Part shown: positions 26,441 through 32,732 of the stretch, piece after piece
Position numbering within the stretch: position 1 is the first letter of the stretch
How the letters are laid out: every line of letters starts with the position of its first letter
Origin: a virus
Virus record (IMG/VR): IMGVR_UViG_3300037105_000058
Location: 1-36,980 of that record
Direction: 5' to 3' (one strand)
Length of the DNA: 36,980 bases
Notes under the pieces: model-generated
Database searches by the model: none
Told to the model about the DNA's origin: nothing
Seen by the model: only the letters and a program-made list of their open reading frames with translations
Position numbers and translations under genes: made by a program

Positions 26441-26444
26441 TTGG

Positions 26445-27869
26445 CTAGACGTGCTCGCAAACGACGCAGCGCTTATAGCGCGCAGAGTCACCAGTCGCAG
26501 CGTCGGTGCGGGTCGGCCAGTCCATGATGGTCTTCCACACGCCGGTCACGAGATCGCCCATCACGTTGACAGGCGCCCGAAGGTAGCACTGCACGCGGTC
26601 GGCGTTGACTTCCACGCCGTTGTTGGTGAGCTGGCTGAAGTCGCCAATCTCGCCGTTGATGCCGGCCTCGGTGATGAGCCCGCGCAGGTCCGCGTAGTAC
26701 TCGTAGATGGCCTCGGCGCCGATGAAGATCGGGCGCTGCACTTCCGTGCTCGGAATCGCGCTGATGGTGGCGCCGGTCGTGAACTCGCCGCCGAAGCGCT
26801 CGCCCATTCGCGCGTTGCCGTTGTAGGCGTTCTGCAGGCCGCCCGCGATGTTGGACTTCTTCGGGGTCTCGGTGTCGTTAAACACCAGTGTGCCCAGCAC
26901 GTCGCCCAGTGTGAACTCCTTGTACCAGTAGTAGTCAGGCAGCGAGGTCAGGAGCTTCTGCGCCTCGTCGCTCGAGAAGAGCTGGTTCTTGGAGTAGCTG
27001 TTGAAGTGCGAGTGGTAGAAGCCGTCGGGCATCTTGGGGACGTTCGAGTCCTCCAGACGGGCCACCGCCTGGCGGAACATGTCGAACGTGAACGTCGAGG
27101 TCGCCGCGAGACCGTCGACTGACAGCATGGTCGAAGCCGGCCGCACGATGAAAGAGCAGTCGTCCGACCAGACTGGATCACGCACTGCCAGTGTCACAGT
27201 TTCCGCCACCATCAGAACGCCGGGGCCCGTCTCGTCGCCCGAGTACGTCGGGGTGAACCCCGTCACAGTGGCGTCGTGGGTGACACCGGCGTTCTTGTAG
27301 TGAATCTTGAGCGGGTTGGTCGGCGAGACGGCCGAGAACTGCACGGGAGATCCCGCCGACAGGTCGGGACGACGCGAGGTCGTGAGACCGTTCAGCCGAG
27401 CGACCGTGATGGTGGTGCCGGACGCCTGCACTGCCGTGCAGACCGTCTGTCCACTCAGGCCTGCGTTGTACAGGCGGTCACGCACGCAGCGGTTGAGCGA
27501 CTGCGCGGCATGCAGCCCGAGCTGGTGCACGTTGTTGGTGAACAGGTTGGCGATGGCCACGATGCTCGTCGGCATGCTGGTGTCGGGGCAACGACCGGCA
27601 TACTGGTGGAGCTGCATGTTCCACTGTTCTTTTTCGTAGTCGATCGCTTCCGGCTCATCGCGCGGGTTCAGCGGGTTGGTGGTGGGGGCCATCAGGCCGT
27701 TCCCCGTGAAGACGAACTGATCGCCAGCCTGGCCGGGTTGCAACACCGGGGCCGCTTCACCGCGGAACAGGTTGCGCGGGTACAGTGCGTCCTTCATCTC
27801 GCGGATGAGGGCGTTGTCTTGCACGAGGGCTCGAATCGTCGGATCTTGCTGAATGACTGAGAAGTCCAT
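26445..27869 (-). CDS. Major capsid protein
   Basis: A 474-residue capsid protein with AGAGG about 6 nt before the ATG, placed directly after the scaffold gene. Features consistent with the HK97 fold are the N-terminal helix (P-T-I-R-A-L-V-Q-D-N-A-L-I-R-E), the long loop F-T-G-N-G-L-M-A-P, helix A-I-A-N-L-F-T-N-N-V-H-Q-L-G-L, and the C-terminal P-I-F-I-G-A-E-A-I-Y-E-Y-Y-A-D-L-R-G region. No N-terminal maturation delta domain is obvious, so a separate scaffold is probably used. The protein ends R-C-V-V-C-E-H-V with a CxxC pair. Confidence 0.85.
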   Translation of the reverse strand: MDFSVIQQDPTIRALVQDNALIREMKDALYPRNLFRGEAAPVLQPGQAGDQFVFTGNGLMAPTTNPLNPRDEPEAIDYEKEQWNMQLHQYAGRCPDTSMPTSIVAIANLFTNNVHQLGLHAAQSLNRCVRDRLYNAGLSGQTVCTAVQASGTTITVARLNGLTTSRRPDLSAGSPVQFSAVSPTNPLKIHYKNAGVTHDATVTGFTPTYSGDETGPGVLMVAETVTLAVRDPVWSDDCSFIVRPASTMLSVDGLAATSTFTFDMFRQAVARLEDSNVPKMPDGFYHSHFNSYSKNQLFSSDEAQKLLTSLPDYYWYKEFTLGDVLGTLVFNDTETPKKSNIAGGLQNAYNGNARMGERFGGEFTTGATISAIPSTEVQRPIFIGAEAIYEYYADLRGLITEAGINGEIGDFSQLTNNGVEVNADRVQCYLRAPVNVMGDLVTGVWKTIMDWPTRTDAATGDSARYKRCVVCEHV

Positions 27870-27919
27870 GGGTTCCTCTTTCTGTGTTGGTGATTCCTGC
27901 TAGCCCCCGTGCCCCTGCC

Positions 27920-28756
27920 TTACCCCAGCCCGGTCGATGCGCTGCGAAGGCCCTTGTTGCGCTTGTAGACCTCGAACTGCTGCTTGGTCATCGACATGAC
28001 GTCGACCTTGCCGGCTGATCCGGCCGCTGCGGCGGTGGCGCCTGACCTGGGCGCCGTGTGCGATCCTGGAACGGCCCCGGTGGTGCCCGTGGTCGCGGGG
28101 ACCGTGACTTCTCCGAACAGGTGCGGGTGATTCTCGCGAAGGCCGTTGAAGTACGCCTTCTCGTCGAGCTTCGCCAGCTCCTCTTCGCTCTTCCCTTCCT
28201 GTTCCCGAAGGTACAGGGTGATCGCGTAGTCGGTGTCTCGGATGCCGCACCCGAAGGCGATGCGCTCCAGATTGGCCTTGGCCTCGATGGCGTTGGCCCG
28301 GTTCTCGGCCTTGCGCCTGCGCTGCTTTTCGATCGTCAGTACCCGTTCACGCTGTTCGTCCGCGCGCTTCCATTTGGCCTTCTCCTGCTCGTACTTCGCC
28401 ATGGCCTGACGGTCATTGCGATTCTTGGGCGGGAGTGGAGGTTGTTCGGTCGTCGCGGGGGGTACTGGCGGTTGGGCCCGCTGGCCCTTGGGGGCTGCCC
28501 GCAGGGCATCCAGGTGCTGGAGCATGGCCGCGTGGTCGGCGAAGCCTCGTTCCGTTGCCTGCTTGTCCAGCTCGGCCTGAAACGCCAGTCTTCCCTTCGT
28601 CTCTGCCTTCTTCAATCGTTCGGAGAAGACGCGAATCGGGAGAACGACGTTCTTGCCTTGCTGTGCGGGTTGTTCCGCCGCTGCCGGCGGAGTGGCTGCT
28701 ACTGGGGTGGGTGGTGGATTCGCTGCTGGTGTCTCTGCTGCTACTGGCTCTGGCAT
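27920..28756 (-). CDS. Capsid scaffold-like protein, 278 aa
   Basis: A 278-residue protein with AAGGAG about 7 nt before the ATG. Residues 1-35 are Pro/Ala-rich and flexible; residues about 45-70 and 120-215 are highly charged and helical, with likely coiled coils (Y-E-Q-E-K-A-K-W-K-R-A-D-E-Q-R-E-R). A Gly/Ala/Thr-rich linker leads to a short helical C-terminus (V-D-V-M-S-M-T-K-Q-Q-F-E-V-Y-K-R-N-K-G). That order, ending in a small basic capsid-binding tail, is typical of scaffolds such as those of P22-like and phi29-like phages. It lies 50 bp upstream of the capsid gene in the transcribed order. Confidence 0.75.
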   Translation of the reverse strand: MPEPVAAETPAANPPPTPVAATPPAAAEQPAQQGKNVVLPIRVFSERLKKAETKGRLAFQAELDKQATERGFADHAAMLQHLDALRAAPKGQRAQPPVPPATTEQPPLPPKNRNDRQAMAKYEQEKAKWKRADEQRERVLTIEKQRRRKAENRANAIEAKANLERIAFGCGIRDTDYAITLYLREQEGKSEEELAKLDEKAYFNGLRENHPHLFGEVTVPATTGTTGAVPGSHTAPRSGATAAAAGSAGKVDVMSMTKQQFEVYKRNKGLRSASTGLG

Positions 28757-28774
28757 GACTCGCTCCTTGTGGGG

Positions 28775-28930
28775 CTACTCGTTTTCATCGCGGTCACCTG
28801 CTGTATCGTCGCAGTCATCACGAGTTGACGACTTCAACGGGCGGGCACTCGCAAGTATTCGAGTCACGTTGTGCGGGACAGAGGCGCCCTCGGTGGATCC
28901 GAGGCTGGCGTATGTCCCGCGGTGGTTCAT
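28775..28930 (-). CDS. Possible small protein, 51 aa
   Basis: Between the head-fibre-like gene and the scaffold there is an open frame with ATG 28928-28930 and TAG at 28775-28777. The predicted 51 residues start M-N-H-R-G-T-Y-A-S-L-G and end with an acidic tail (D-D-C-D-D-T-A-G-D-R-D-E-N-E). GGAA lies about 12 nt upstream, a poor site. The frame fits exactly between neighbours, leaving 20 and 18 bp, which supports it, but coding is not certain. Confidence 0.42.
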   Translation of the reverse strand: MNHRGTYASLGSTEGASVPHNVTRILASARPLKSSTRDDCDDTAGDRDENE

Positions 28931-28950
28931 TGTTTCAATCGTTCCGGCGA

Positions 28951-29724
28951 CTACTCCGGCATGGAGCGCAGGAGGCACGAGACCCTCTGCGTCAGGTCGC
29001 TCTTGGCGTAGATCACGTCGCACGCCGTGACGGCGTCAGCGATCGCGAACTTCAGGTTGACGCCGCCGTCCCAGTACACTTCGCCGGTGGCGAGCGTGTG
29101 GCCGGAATCGCGGATGAGCTTCTTCACGCCCGTGGCGCTGCCCGAGTTGACCGCGGTGGCATTGACTGTGATGAGGCCGTTCGTGGTCGGGGCCTGTGCG
29201 AGCGGCGCACATACGCCCGTGGCGTACGCGACGGCGAGGCCCGTCTCAGTCGCACCACCAATGGTCCCGGCGGTGTTGATGGTCGCCATCTCGGAGCGCA
29301 GAGCGAAGATGTCGACGACGGCCTGCCCCAGTTTGGTGGCCAGTGCCGTGATGTCGACCACAGCCGCCCCTAGCTTGGCATTGATGGCACCGATGTCGGT
29401 CACGCACGCGTTGATCGTCGTCTTGTTGGCGTTTCCCAGTAGCGCCAACAGCGTCTGGTCGGCCTGGACATAGGAAGCCGCGGCGGTCGACACCGCATTG
29501 GAGGCCGACACTGCCGTCGCAGTGAGCACGGACGTAGCCAAGGTCGGGGTGACGGCGCCCGACGCTGTCACGGCCGAGATGGTCGTGTTGGCGTTGCGGG
29601 TATCGAGCAAGATCGACAGGATGTCGCCCAGGGGCGCCCTGACTCCGGCGTCATTCAACACGCCGGTCTTGGTGCTGTTCAGGTTGTCGCGAACGGTGCT
29701 GACTTTCGTGGTCGTGCTGGACAT
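28951..29724 (-). CDS. Head-fibre-like or capsid-associated protein, 257 aa
   Basis: A 257-residue protein with AGGAG about 9 nt before the ATG. Residues about 60-150 are Ala/Thr/Val-rich and regularly spaced, with the near-repeat D-I-G-A-I-N-A-K-L-G-A-A-V-V-D-I and A-L-A-T-K-L-G-Q-A-V-V-D-I-F-A-L, probably a trimeric coiled coil. The C-terminal part is beta-rich (G-E-V-Y-W-D-G-G-V-N-L-K-F). A helical shaft with a small beta head is the layout of phage head fibres and some decoration proteins, and it lies just upstream of scaffold and capsid. The role is inferred. Confidence 0.6.
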   Translation of the reverse strand: MSSTTTKVSTVRDNLNSTKTGVLNDAGVRAPLGDILSILLDTRNANTTISAVTASGAVTPTLATSVLTATAVSASNAVSTAAASYVQADQTLLALLGNANKTTINACVTDIGAINAKLGAAVVDITALATKLGQAVVDIFALRSEMATINTAGTIGGATETGLAVAYATGVCAPLAQAPTTNGLITVNATAVNSGSATGVKKLIRDSGHTLATGEVYWDGGVNLKFAIADAVTACDVIYAKSDLTQRVSCLLRSMPE

Positions 29725-29763
29725 GTGAGAATTCTCCTCAGTGGTTTGGGTTCCCCGTCGCGA

Positions 29764-29913
29764 CTAGTCGGTGCCGCCCGAGGTCGGTTTGAACGGCAAG
29801 GGCCGCTCCTTCAGCGGCATGGCCGTGGAAGCTGTGTCGGTGCTCGGCTCTTCGCTCTTGGGCGTGCCGTGAGTGGCGTCGTATTCCTTGATCGGATCGC
29901 GGTTCTCAGACAT
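29764..29913 (-). CDS. Small protein with C-terminal ERPLPF motif, 49 aa
   Basis: ATG 29911-29913 has GGAG 6 nt upstream, and TAG is at 29764-29766. The 49-residue product begins M-S-E-N-R-D-P-I-K-E, is Ser/Thr/Glu-rich and probably unfolded, and ends with K-E-R-P-L-P-F-K-P-T-S-G-G. The same kind of ending (E-R-R-L-P-F-A-K) is found in the next upstream gene. Unknown function; location suggests a capsid-assembly partner. Confidence 0.65.
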   Translation of the reverse strand: MSENRDPIKEYDATHGTPKSEEPSTDTASTAMPLKERPLPFKPTSGGTD

Positions 29914-29926
29914 TTGGATCTCCTAG

Positions 29927-30139
29927 TTACTTGCTGCGCTTCGCGAACGGCAAACGACGCTCGCTCGCCGGCTTGGTGCTGCCGAGCAATGGTTTCTCAA
30001 CTTGTGACGCCGCCTGTGCGCCCGGTCCGACCGGGTGACCGTCGGGAGCCGCGTGCTGGGTGTCCGACTGAATCCTCGACCCCGAAAGCGCCATCGCGCG
30101 ACGACGGCCAGGAGACATGGGACTCTGGTTCAGGCTCAT
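29927..30139 (-). CDS. Small basic protein with C-terminal ERRLPF motif, 70 aa
   Basis: The 70-residue product starts at an ATG overlapping the upstream stop as ATGA, with AAAGGAAA about 5 nt before. It starts M-S-L-N-Q-S-P, has an Arg-rich patch at residues 11-14, is otherwise rich in Ser, Gln and Pro, and ends S-E-R-R-L-P-F-A-K-R-S-K. Probably disordered. No family recognised. Confidence 0.62.
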   Translation of the reverse strand: MSLNQSPMSPGRRRAMALSGSRIQSDTQHAAPDGHPVGPGAQAASQVEKPLLGSTKPASERRLPFAKRSK

Positions 30140-30402
30140 GTGCGTTTCCTTTCGGGGGCCACGAAGACCGGCTTGTTCCGCGGATAGCCCGGGATGGTCG
30201 ACGACAACGCCTGGGGCTTCACGACAATCTTGGCGTCGGGTCCCTTGCCCTCGACCTTCAGGCCGCTCTCGGGCGCGGGATTCTCTTCGCCGTCCGGTTC
30301 CTGAAGAAACCGCGGGTCAGCCGGAGCGGCCGTTCGTGACAGGTCGCTGTTGACCGTCCCGATAGCCGACTCGGCCTGTGGCCGCTTGAGGTTTCCCGGC
30401 AT
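30136..30402 (-). CDS. Hypothetical proline-rich protein, 88 aa
   Basis: ATG 30400-30402 shares one base with the upstream stop (TGATG), with GAGG about 7 nt away; a GTG one codon earlier is possible. The 88-residue product begins M-P-G-N-L-K-R-P, is Pro/Glu/Lys-rich, contains L-K-V-E-G-K-G-P-D-A-K-I-V-V-K-P and ends P-V-F-V-A-P-E-R-K-R-T. No domain recognised. Confidence 0.62.
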   Translation of the reverse strand: MPGNLKRPQAESAIGTVNSDLSRTAAPADPRFLQEPDGEENPAPESGLKVEGKGPDAKIVVKPQALSSTIPGYPRNKPVFVAPERKRT

Positions 30403-30953
30403 CACTTGGCCTCGCCCTCGTCGGGCTCTTCCTCGGGCGGTCCCTCGGCGGGGCCGCCGGATTCACCGTCGTCCTGCTCCTCGCCTTCATTCTTGTCCCC
30501 ACCTTCCTCGCCACCCTCTTCTTGCTGCTTGCGAACCGCGCGGCACCAGCCGACGAACCCGTCGACGTCTTCAATGTCGAGCTCTTCGCCGAGGCTGCGG
30601 AAGTCCTTCTTTCCAGCTTCCTCGGTCCACGCGCAGAAGGCGTGGATCTTGTCGGCGTCGACTTCCTCTTCGAGCTGCTCGACGCCCGCCTTGGGCTGCG
30701 CGTCGGTTCCCGTTCGGAACTCGTCGATGATCTCGTTGATGGTGGCGACCGCCGCCTTCAGGTCGGCCGCGACGGTCTCGACGGTGGCTTCTTCGTCGGA
30801 GCCTTCGTCGCCCGCCTCTTCCTCGTCACCGCCAGCTTCTTCGTCCGCCGTGCCTTCTGGCTGGTCCTCCTCGTCGTCGTCCGCCTGGGGAATCGACGTC
30901 TGGGAGTCTTTCATCAAGTCCTTGAGCTTTCGCGGATCTACAGCGCTGGTCAT
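30402..30953 (-). CDS. Acidic Glu/Asp-rich protein, 183 aa
   Basis: A start at ATG 30951-30953 is chosen because GAGG lies about 9 nt upstream. The 183-residue product has a basic-helical opening (D-P-R-K-L-K-D-L-M-K-D), an acidic stretch at residues 25-55, a helical middle (V-A-A-D-L-K-A-A-V-A-T-I-N-E-I-I), then A-F-C-A-W-T-E-E-A-G and V-D-G-F-V-G-W-C-R-A-V, and a very acidic, Gly-rich tail from about residue 143. Strongly acidic proteins upstream of capsid genes can be assembly factors or DNA mimics; here the role is unknown. It heads the capsid-gene cluster and is divergent from the plus-strand gene at 31096. Confidence 0.68.
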   Translation of the reverse strand: MTSAVDPRKLKDLMKDSQTSIPQADDDEEDQPEGTADEEAGGDEEEAGDEGSDEEATVETVAADLKAAVATINEIIDEFRTGTDAQPKAGVEQLEEEVDADKIHAFCAWTEEAGKKDFRSLGEELDIEDVDGFVGWCRAVRKQQEEGGEEGGDKNEGEEQDDGESGGPAEGPPEEEPDEGEAK

Positions 30954-31035
30954 GGTCGTGTACCTCAAAGGAACCACGACCGAAAAAGAGCGTCAACAAA
31001 TCGGCGAGTGATTGCGGGCGGTTAGGCGACATCGC

Positions 31036-31050
31036 TCAAGTTGCACTTGA
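31036..31050. promoter_or_regulatory. Palindrome TCAAGT-TGC-ACTTGA, candidate operator
   Basis: A perfect inverted repeat with 6-bp arms and a 3-bp centre in the 142-bp gap between the divergent acidic-protein gene and the plus-strand gene. It lies 83 bp before one ATG and 20 bp before the leader ATG of the other, where a regulator could control both. No convincing −10/−35 pair is seen here; the nearest TTGCAC and TACGAT are 19 bp apart. Confidence 0.4.
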
Positions 31051-31069
31051 ACAACTTCACGAGGTTACG

Positions 31070-31099
31070 ATGCGCACCGCTTTACAAACGACAAAATGA
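31070..31099 (+). CDS. Possible 9-codon leader peptide
   Basis: GAGGT at 31061-31065 is followed by ATG 31070-31072 and the codons for M-R-T-A-L-Q-T-T-K, ending in TGA at 31097-31099. That stop overlaps the ATG of the following gene as ATGA. The following gene lacks its own Shine-Dalgarno, so the short frame may serve to load ribosomes by coupling. Whether the peptide matters is unknown. Confidence 0.45.
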   Translation: MRTALQTTK

Positions 31100-31491
31100 C
31101 CAGTAACGTAGCTCCTCGCATGGCCACAAACTCACCGCCGGCCGCTGTCATTCGAGCCGCGAGAACACTTGAACGCTACGAGGTGCGCGAGCTGCTGAGG
31201 GTCGCGCCGAATCGGGATGCCAGCCTCGTGGGGCCGGCCCGGCTACTCGATGCGCTCAGAGCCTGGCGCGCGGTGTTTGATCCGCCGAAGGTACGTGTCC
31301 GGCGGTTCGACATCGCTGCGCTGAAGCGCGCTCGCGGCTATTCACTTGGGGCGCTGGCAGCTCGGCTTCACGCGGAAGAACTCGACTGGACCACCATCGC
31401 CAAGGTCAACGGGCTGAAGCCGAAGGCGCGGGCTCGGCGGTTCGACGTCGCCGCGTTTAAGCAGGTAGCGAAGAAGCTGCGGACGATTTGA
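31096..31491 (+). CDS. Lone plus-strand protein with possible helix-turn-helix, 131 aa
   Basis: A 131-residue basic protein read against the main direction. ATG overlaps the stop of a 9-codon leader. Residues 20-60 are helical. The C-terminal half has two related pieces, R-V-R-R-F-D-I-A-A-L-K-R-A-R-G and R-A-R-R-F-D-V-A-A-F-K-Q-V-A-K, flanking S-L-G-A-L-A-A-R-L-H-A-E-E-L-D-W-T-T-I-A-K-V-N-G, which could form a helix-turn-helix. DNA binding is therefore plausible, and the palindrome just upstream could be its site. Its end overlaps the opposite gene by 35 bp. No family is recognised; an accessory (moron-like) gene is inferred. Confidence 0.55.
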   Translation: MTSNVAPRMATNSPPAAVIRAARTLERYEVRELLRVAPNRDASLVGPARLLDALRAWRAVFDPPKVRVRRFDIAALKRARGYSLGALAARLHAEELDWTTIAKVNGLKPKARARRFDVAAFKQVAKKLRTI

Positions 31492-31642
31492 GTTCGCGCC
31501 ACGCCTTCCACCGGGCCCGGGCCGCCTTGCGAGCGCGCTTCTTTCGCTGAGCCGGCGTGAGCTTCGCGGCGCTGGCTTTGCCGCCCTTCGAGGCGCCCAG
31601 CTTGGCCAGTACGCGAGCGGCCTTGGTGGCGGCGGTCGTCAT
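31457..31642 (-). CDS. Small Lys/Arg/Ala-rich nucleic-acid-binding-like protein, 61 aa
   Basis: ATG 31640-31642 overlaps the upstream stop as ATGA. The 61-residue product contains L-G-A-S-K-G-G-K-A-S-A-A-K-L-T-P-A-Q and R-K-K-R-A-R-K-A-A-R-A-R-W. This 'GGKA..KL(T/S)P.QR...A.KAA.ARW' layout is widespread in small bacterial and phage proteins without a defined role. Its charge suggests binding to nucleic acid. The last 35 bp overlap the convergent plus-strand gene. Confidence 0.65.
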   Translation of the reverse strand: MTTAATKAARVLAKLGASKGGKASAAKLTPAQRKKRARKAARARWKAWRELKSSAASSLPA

Positions 31643-31857
31643 CGATCCACGTCGCGCCCGGGAGGCCCGCCGTTGTAGCCCGGAGGACGCCCGCAGTAGC
31701 CCCTTGGCATGGTGGGGAGAGGCGGATCGCCGTCTTCGAGCATAGGGCACGGCAGTGCGATCATGTCGACCTCCTTGGCCCTGGCCTGAGCCTGGCCCAT
31801 GTCCAACCACGCGGAGTCGATGGCGTTGCAGCAGTGAACAACATAGATGGTCTTCAT
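31639..31857 (-). CDS. Hypothetical protein, 72 aa
   Basis: ATG 31855-31857 overlaps the FkbM stop as ATGA. The 72-residue product starts M-K-T-I-Y-V-V-H-C-C-N-A-I-D-S-A-W, continues with a short helix (A-Q-A-R-A-K-E-V-D) and ends with a Gly/Pro/Tyr/Arg-rich tail (G-Y-C-G-R-P-P-G-Y-N-G-G-P-P-G-R). No family recognised. Coupling to the methyltransferase suggests joint expression. Confidence 0.6.
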   Translation of the reverse strand: MKTIYVVHCCNAIDSAWLDMGQAQARAKEVDMIALPCPMLEDGDPPLPTMPRGYCGRPPGYNGGPPGRDVDR

Positions 31858-32552
31858 GGGGTGCACACAATATCGTATTCAGGCTTCCCGTCGTCCGGGT
31901 TGAACGGTGCTCCCGTCCTGATGTCGGTGCAGCGCGGGTACTCCAACCACAGCAGCTCCTGCCACAGGTCGCGGATCGTGAAGCCGGCCGCAGCCAGTCC
32001 GTGCTGGTGAACCTCCATGACCATGATGGGGCGGCATCGCAGAATCGTCAGACGAGCCCCGCGCAGCGCCAACACCTCGTGGCCCTCGACGTCCCACTTG
32101 ATCAGCGCAGGCGACAGGCCGAATGAGTCCAAGGAAACGACCTTGATCGGCACGTCACCGCCTGCAGCGATCTGACTTGCCCCGACGTTGCCGCTCTTCG
32201 CGATGGTTAGGTCTGCCTTGCTGTCGCTCAGCCCGCAGTTGTACATCCGCACGTTCAAGCCGCCGCAGTTCTCCCGCAGACACGCGAAGCTCTCGGGCTG
32301 CGGCTCGAATGCATGAACCAACTCGGCCTTGGTGGCGTACAGTGCCGCGTGGTCGCCCAGTGATGCCCCTGCGTCGACGACGACCGAGCCCTCGGGGATG
32401 AGTTTCAGCACCAGATCTGCCAAGCCCGCTCGGTCGGCGTCGAGCCGCTTGTCTTCCTCGATCCACCGGCTCAGGTGCGTGTCGTCTTTCAGGATTGCGA
32501 TCTGCTGCTCACCTTCCTTGCCGGGAATTGTGCCGGGGGTGTGGATGATCAC
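31854..32552 (-). CDS. FkbM family SAM-dependent methyltransferase
   Basis: A methyltransferase of the FkbM type, which usually O-methylates sugars or polyketide-like substrates. With the GTG start at 32550-32552 (232 residues) the SAM-binding motif V-V-V-D-A-G-A-S-L-G-D lies at residues 57-67, F-E-P-Q-P at 82-86, and the family's K-W-D-V-E-G-H-E at 152-159. The frame is open to a GTG at 32612, but that would overlap the start of the divergent plus-strand gene; no strong Shine-Dalgarno decides between them. Next to a glycosyltransferase cassette, it may modify glycans on the virion or host surface; the substrate is unknown. Confidence 0.82.
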   Translation of the reverse strand: MIIHTPGTIPGKEGEQQIAILKDDTHLSRWIEEDKRLDADRAGLADLVLKLIPEGSVVVDAGASLGDHAALYATKAELVHAFEPQPESFACLRENCGGLNVRMYNCGLSDSKADLTIAKSGNVGASQIAAGGDVPIKVVSLDSFGLSPALIKWDVEGHEVLALRGARLTILRCRPIMVMEVHQHGLAAAGFTIRDLWQELLWLEYPRCTDIRTGAPFNPDDGKPEYDIVCTP

Positions 32553-32587
32553 GAGTTCATCTCGCTTGGCATAGGCATAGCGACATG

Positions 32588-32602
32588 ATACGCTTCGCGT
32601 AT
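32588..32602. promoter_or_regulatory. Palindrome ATACGC-TTC-GCGTAT over the start of the RHH gene, candidate operator
   Basis: A perfect inverted repeat with 6-bp arms and a 3-bp centre that covers the first two bases of the ATG at 32601. Small ribbon-helix-helix genes often carry such operators for autoregulation, so the 43-residue product may bind here. A weak promoter guess is TTGGCA at 32566-32571 with TACGCT 17 bp later, overlapping the palindrome. Confidence 0.5.
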
Positions 32603-32732
32603 GGAAAAGCACCTACTAAGTTTCTCCAAACCGGCCGACGCGTGGTTGCGCAAGGAGGCCGCCCGCCTAGGAATACCGCTGACGGAGCTGGTGCGAAGGC
32701 TCGTGGATGAAAAGCGAGTGGCTAGCCGATGA
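32601..32732 (+). CDS. Ribbon-helix-helix (CopG/Arc-like) small DNA-binding protein, 43 aa
   Basis: A 43-residue protein with the outline of a ribbon-helix-helix regulator: a short N-terminal strand (H-L-L-S-F-S), helix 1 (A-D-A-W-L-R-K-E-A-A-R-L), the turn G-I-P, and helix 2 (L-T-E-L-V-R-R-L-V-D-E). No Shine-Dalgarno precedes the ATG, which is partly inside a palindrome. Its stop overlaps the next start as ATGA. It is the first gene of a three-gene plus-strand operon and probably represses it. Confidence 0.68.
   Translation: MEKHLLSFSKPADAWLRKEAARLGIPLTELVRRLVDEKRVASR

Noticed and set aside
25964-26527. 187-codon plus-strand frame over the same gap and the capsid 3' end.
   Set aside because: Very Arg/Ser/Gln-rich, no ribosome site, and partly antisense to the capsid gene.
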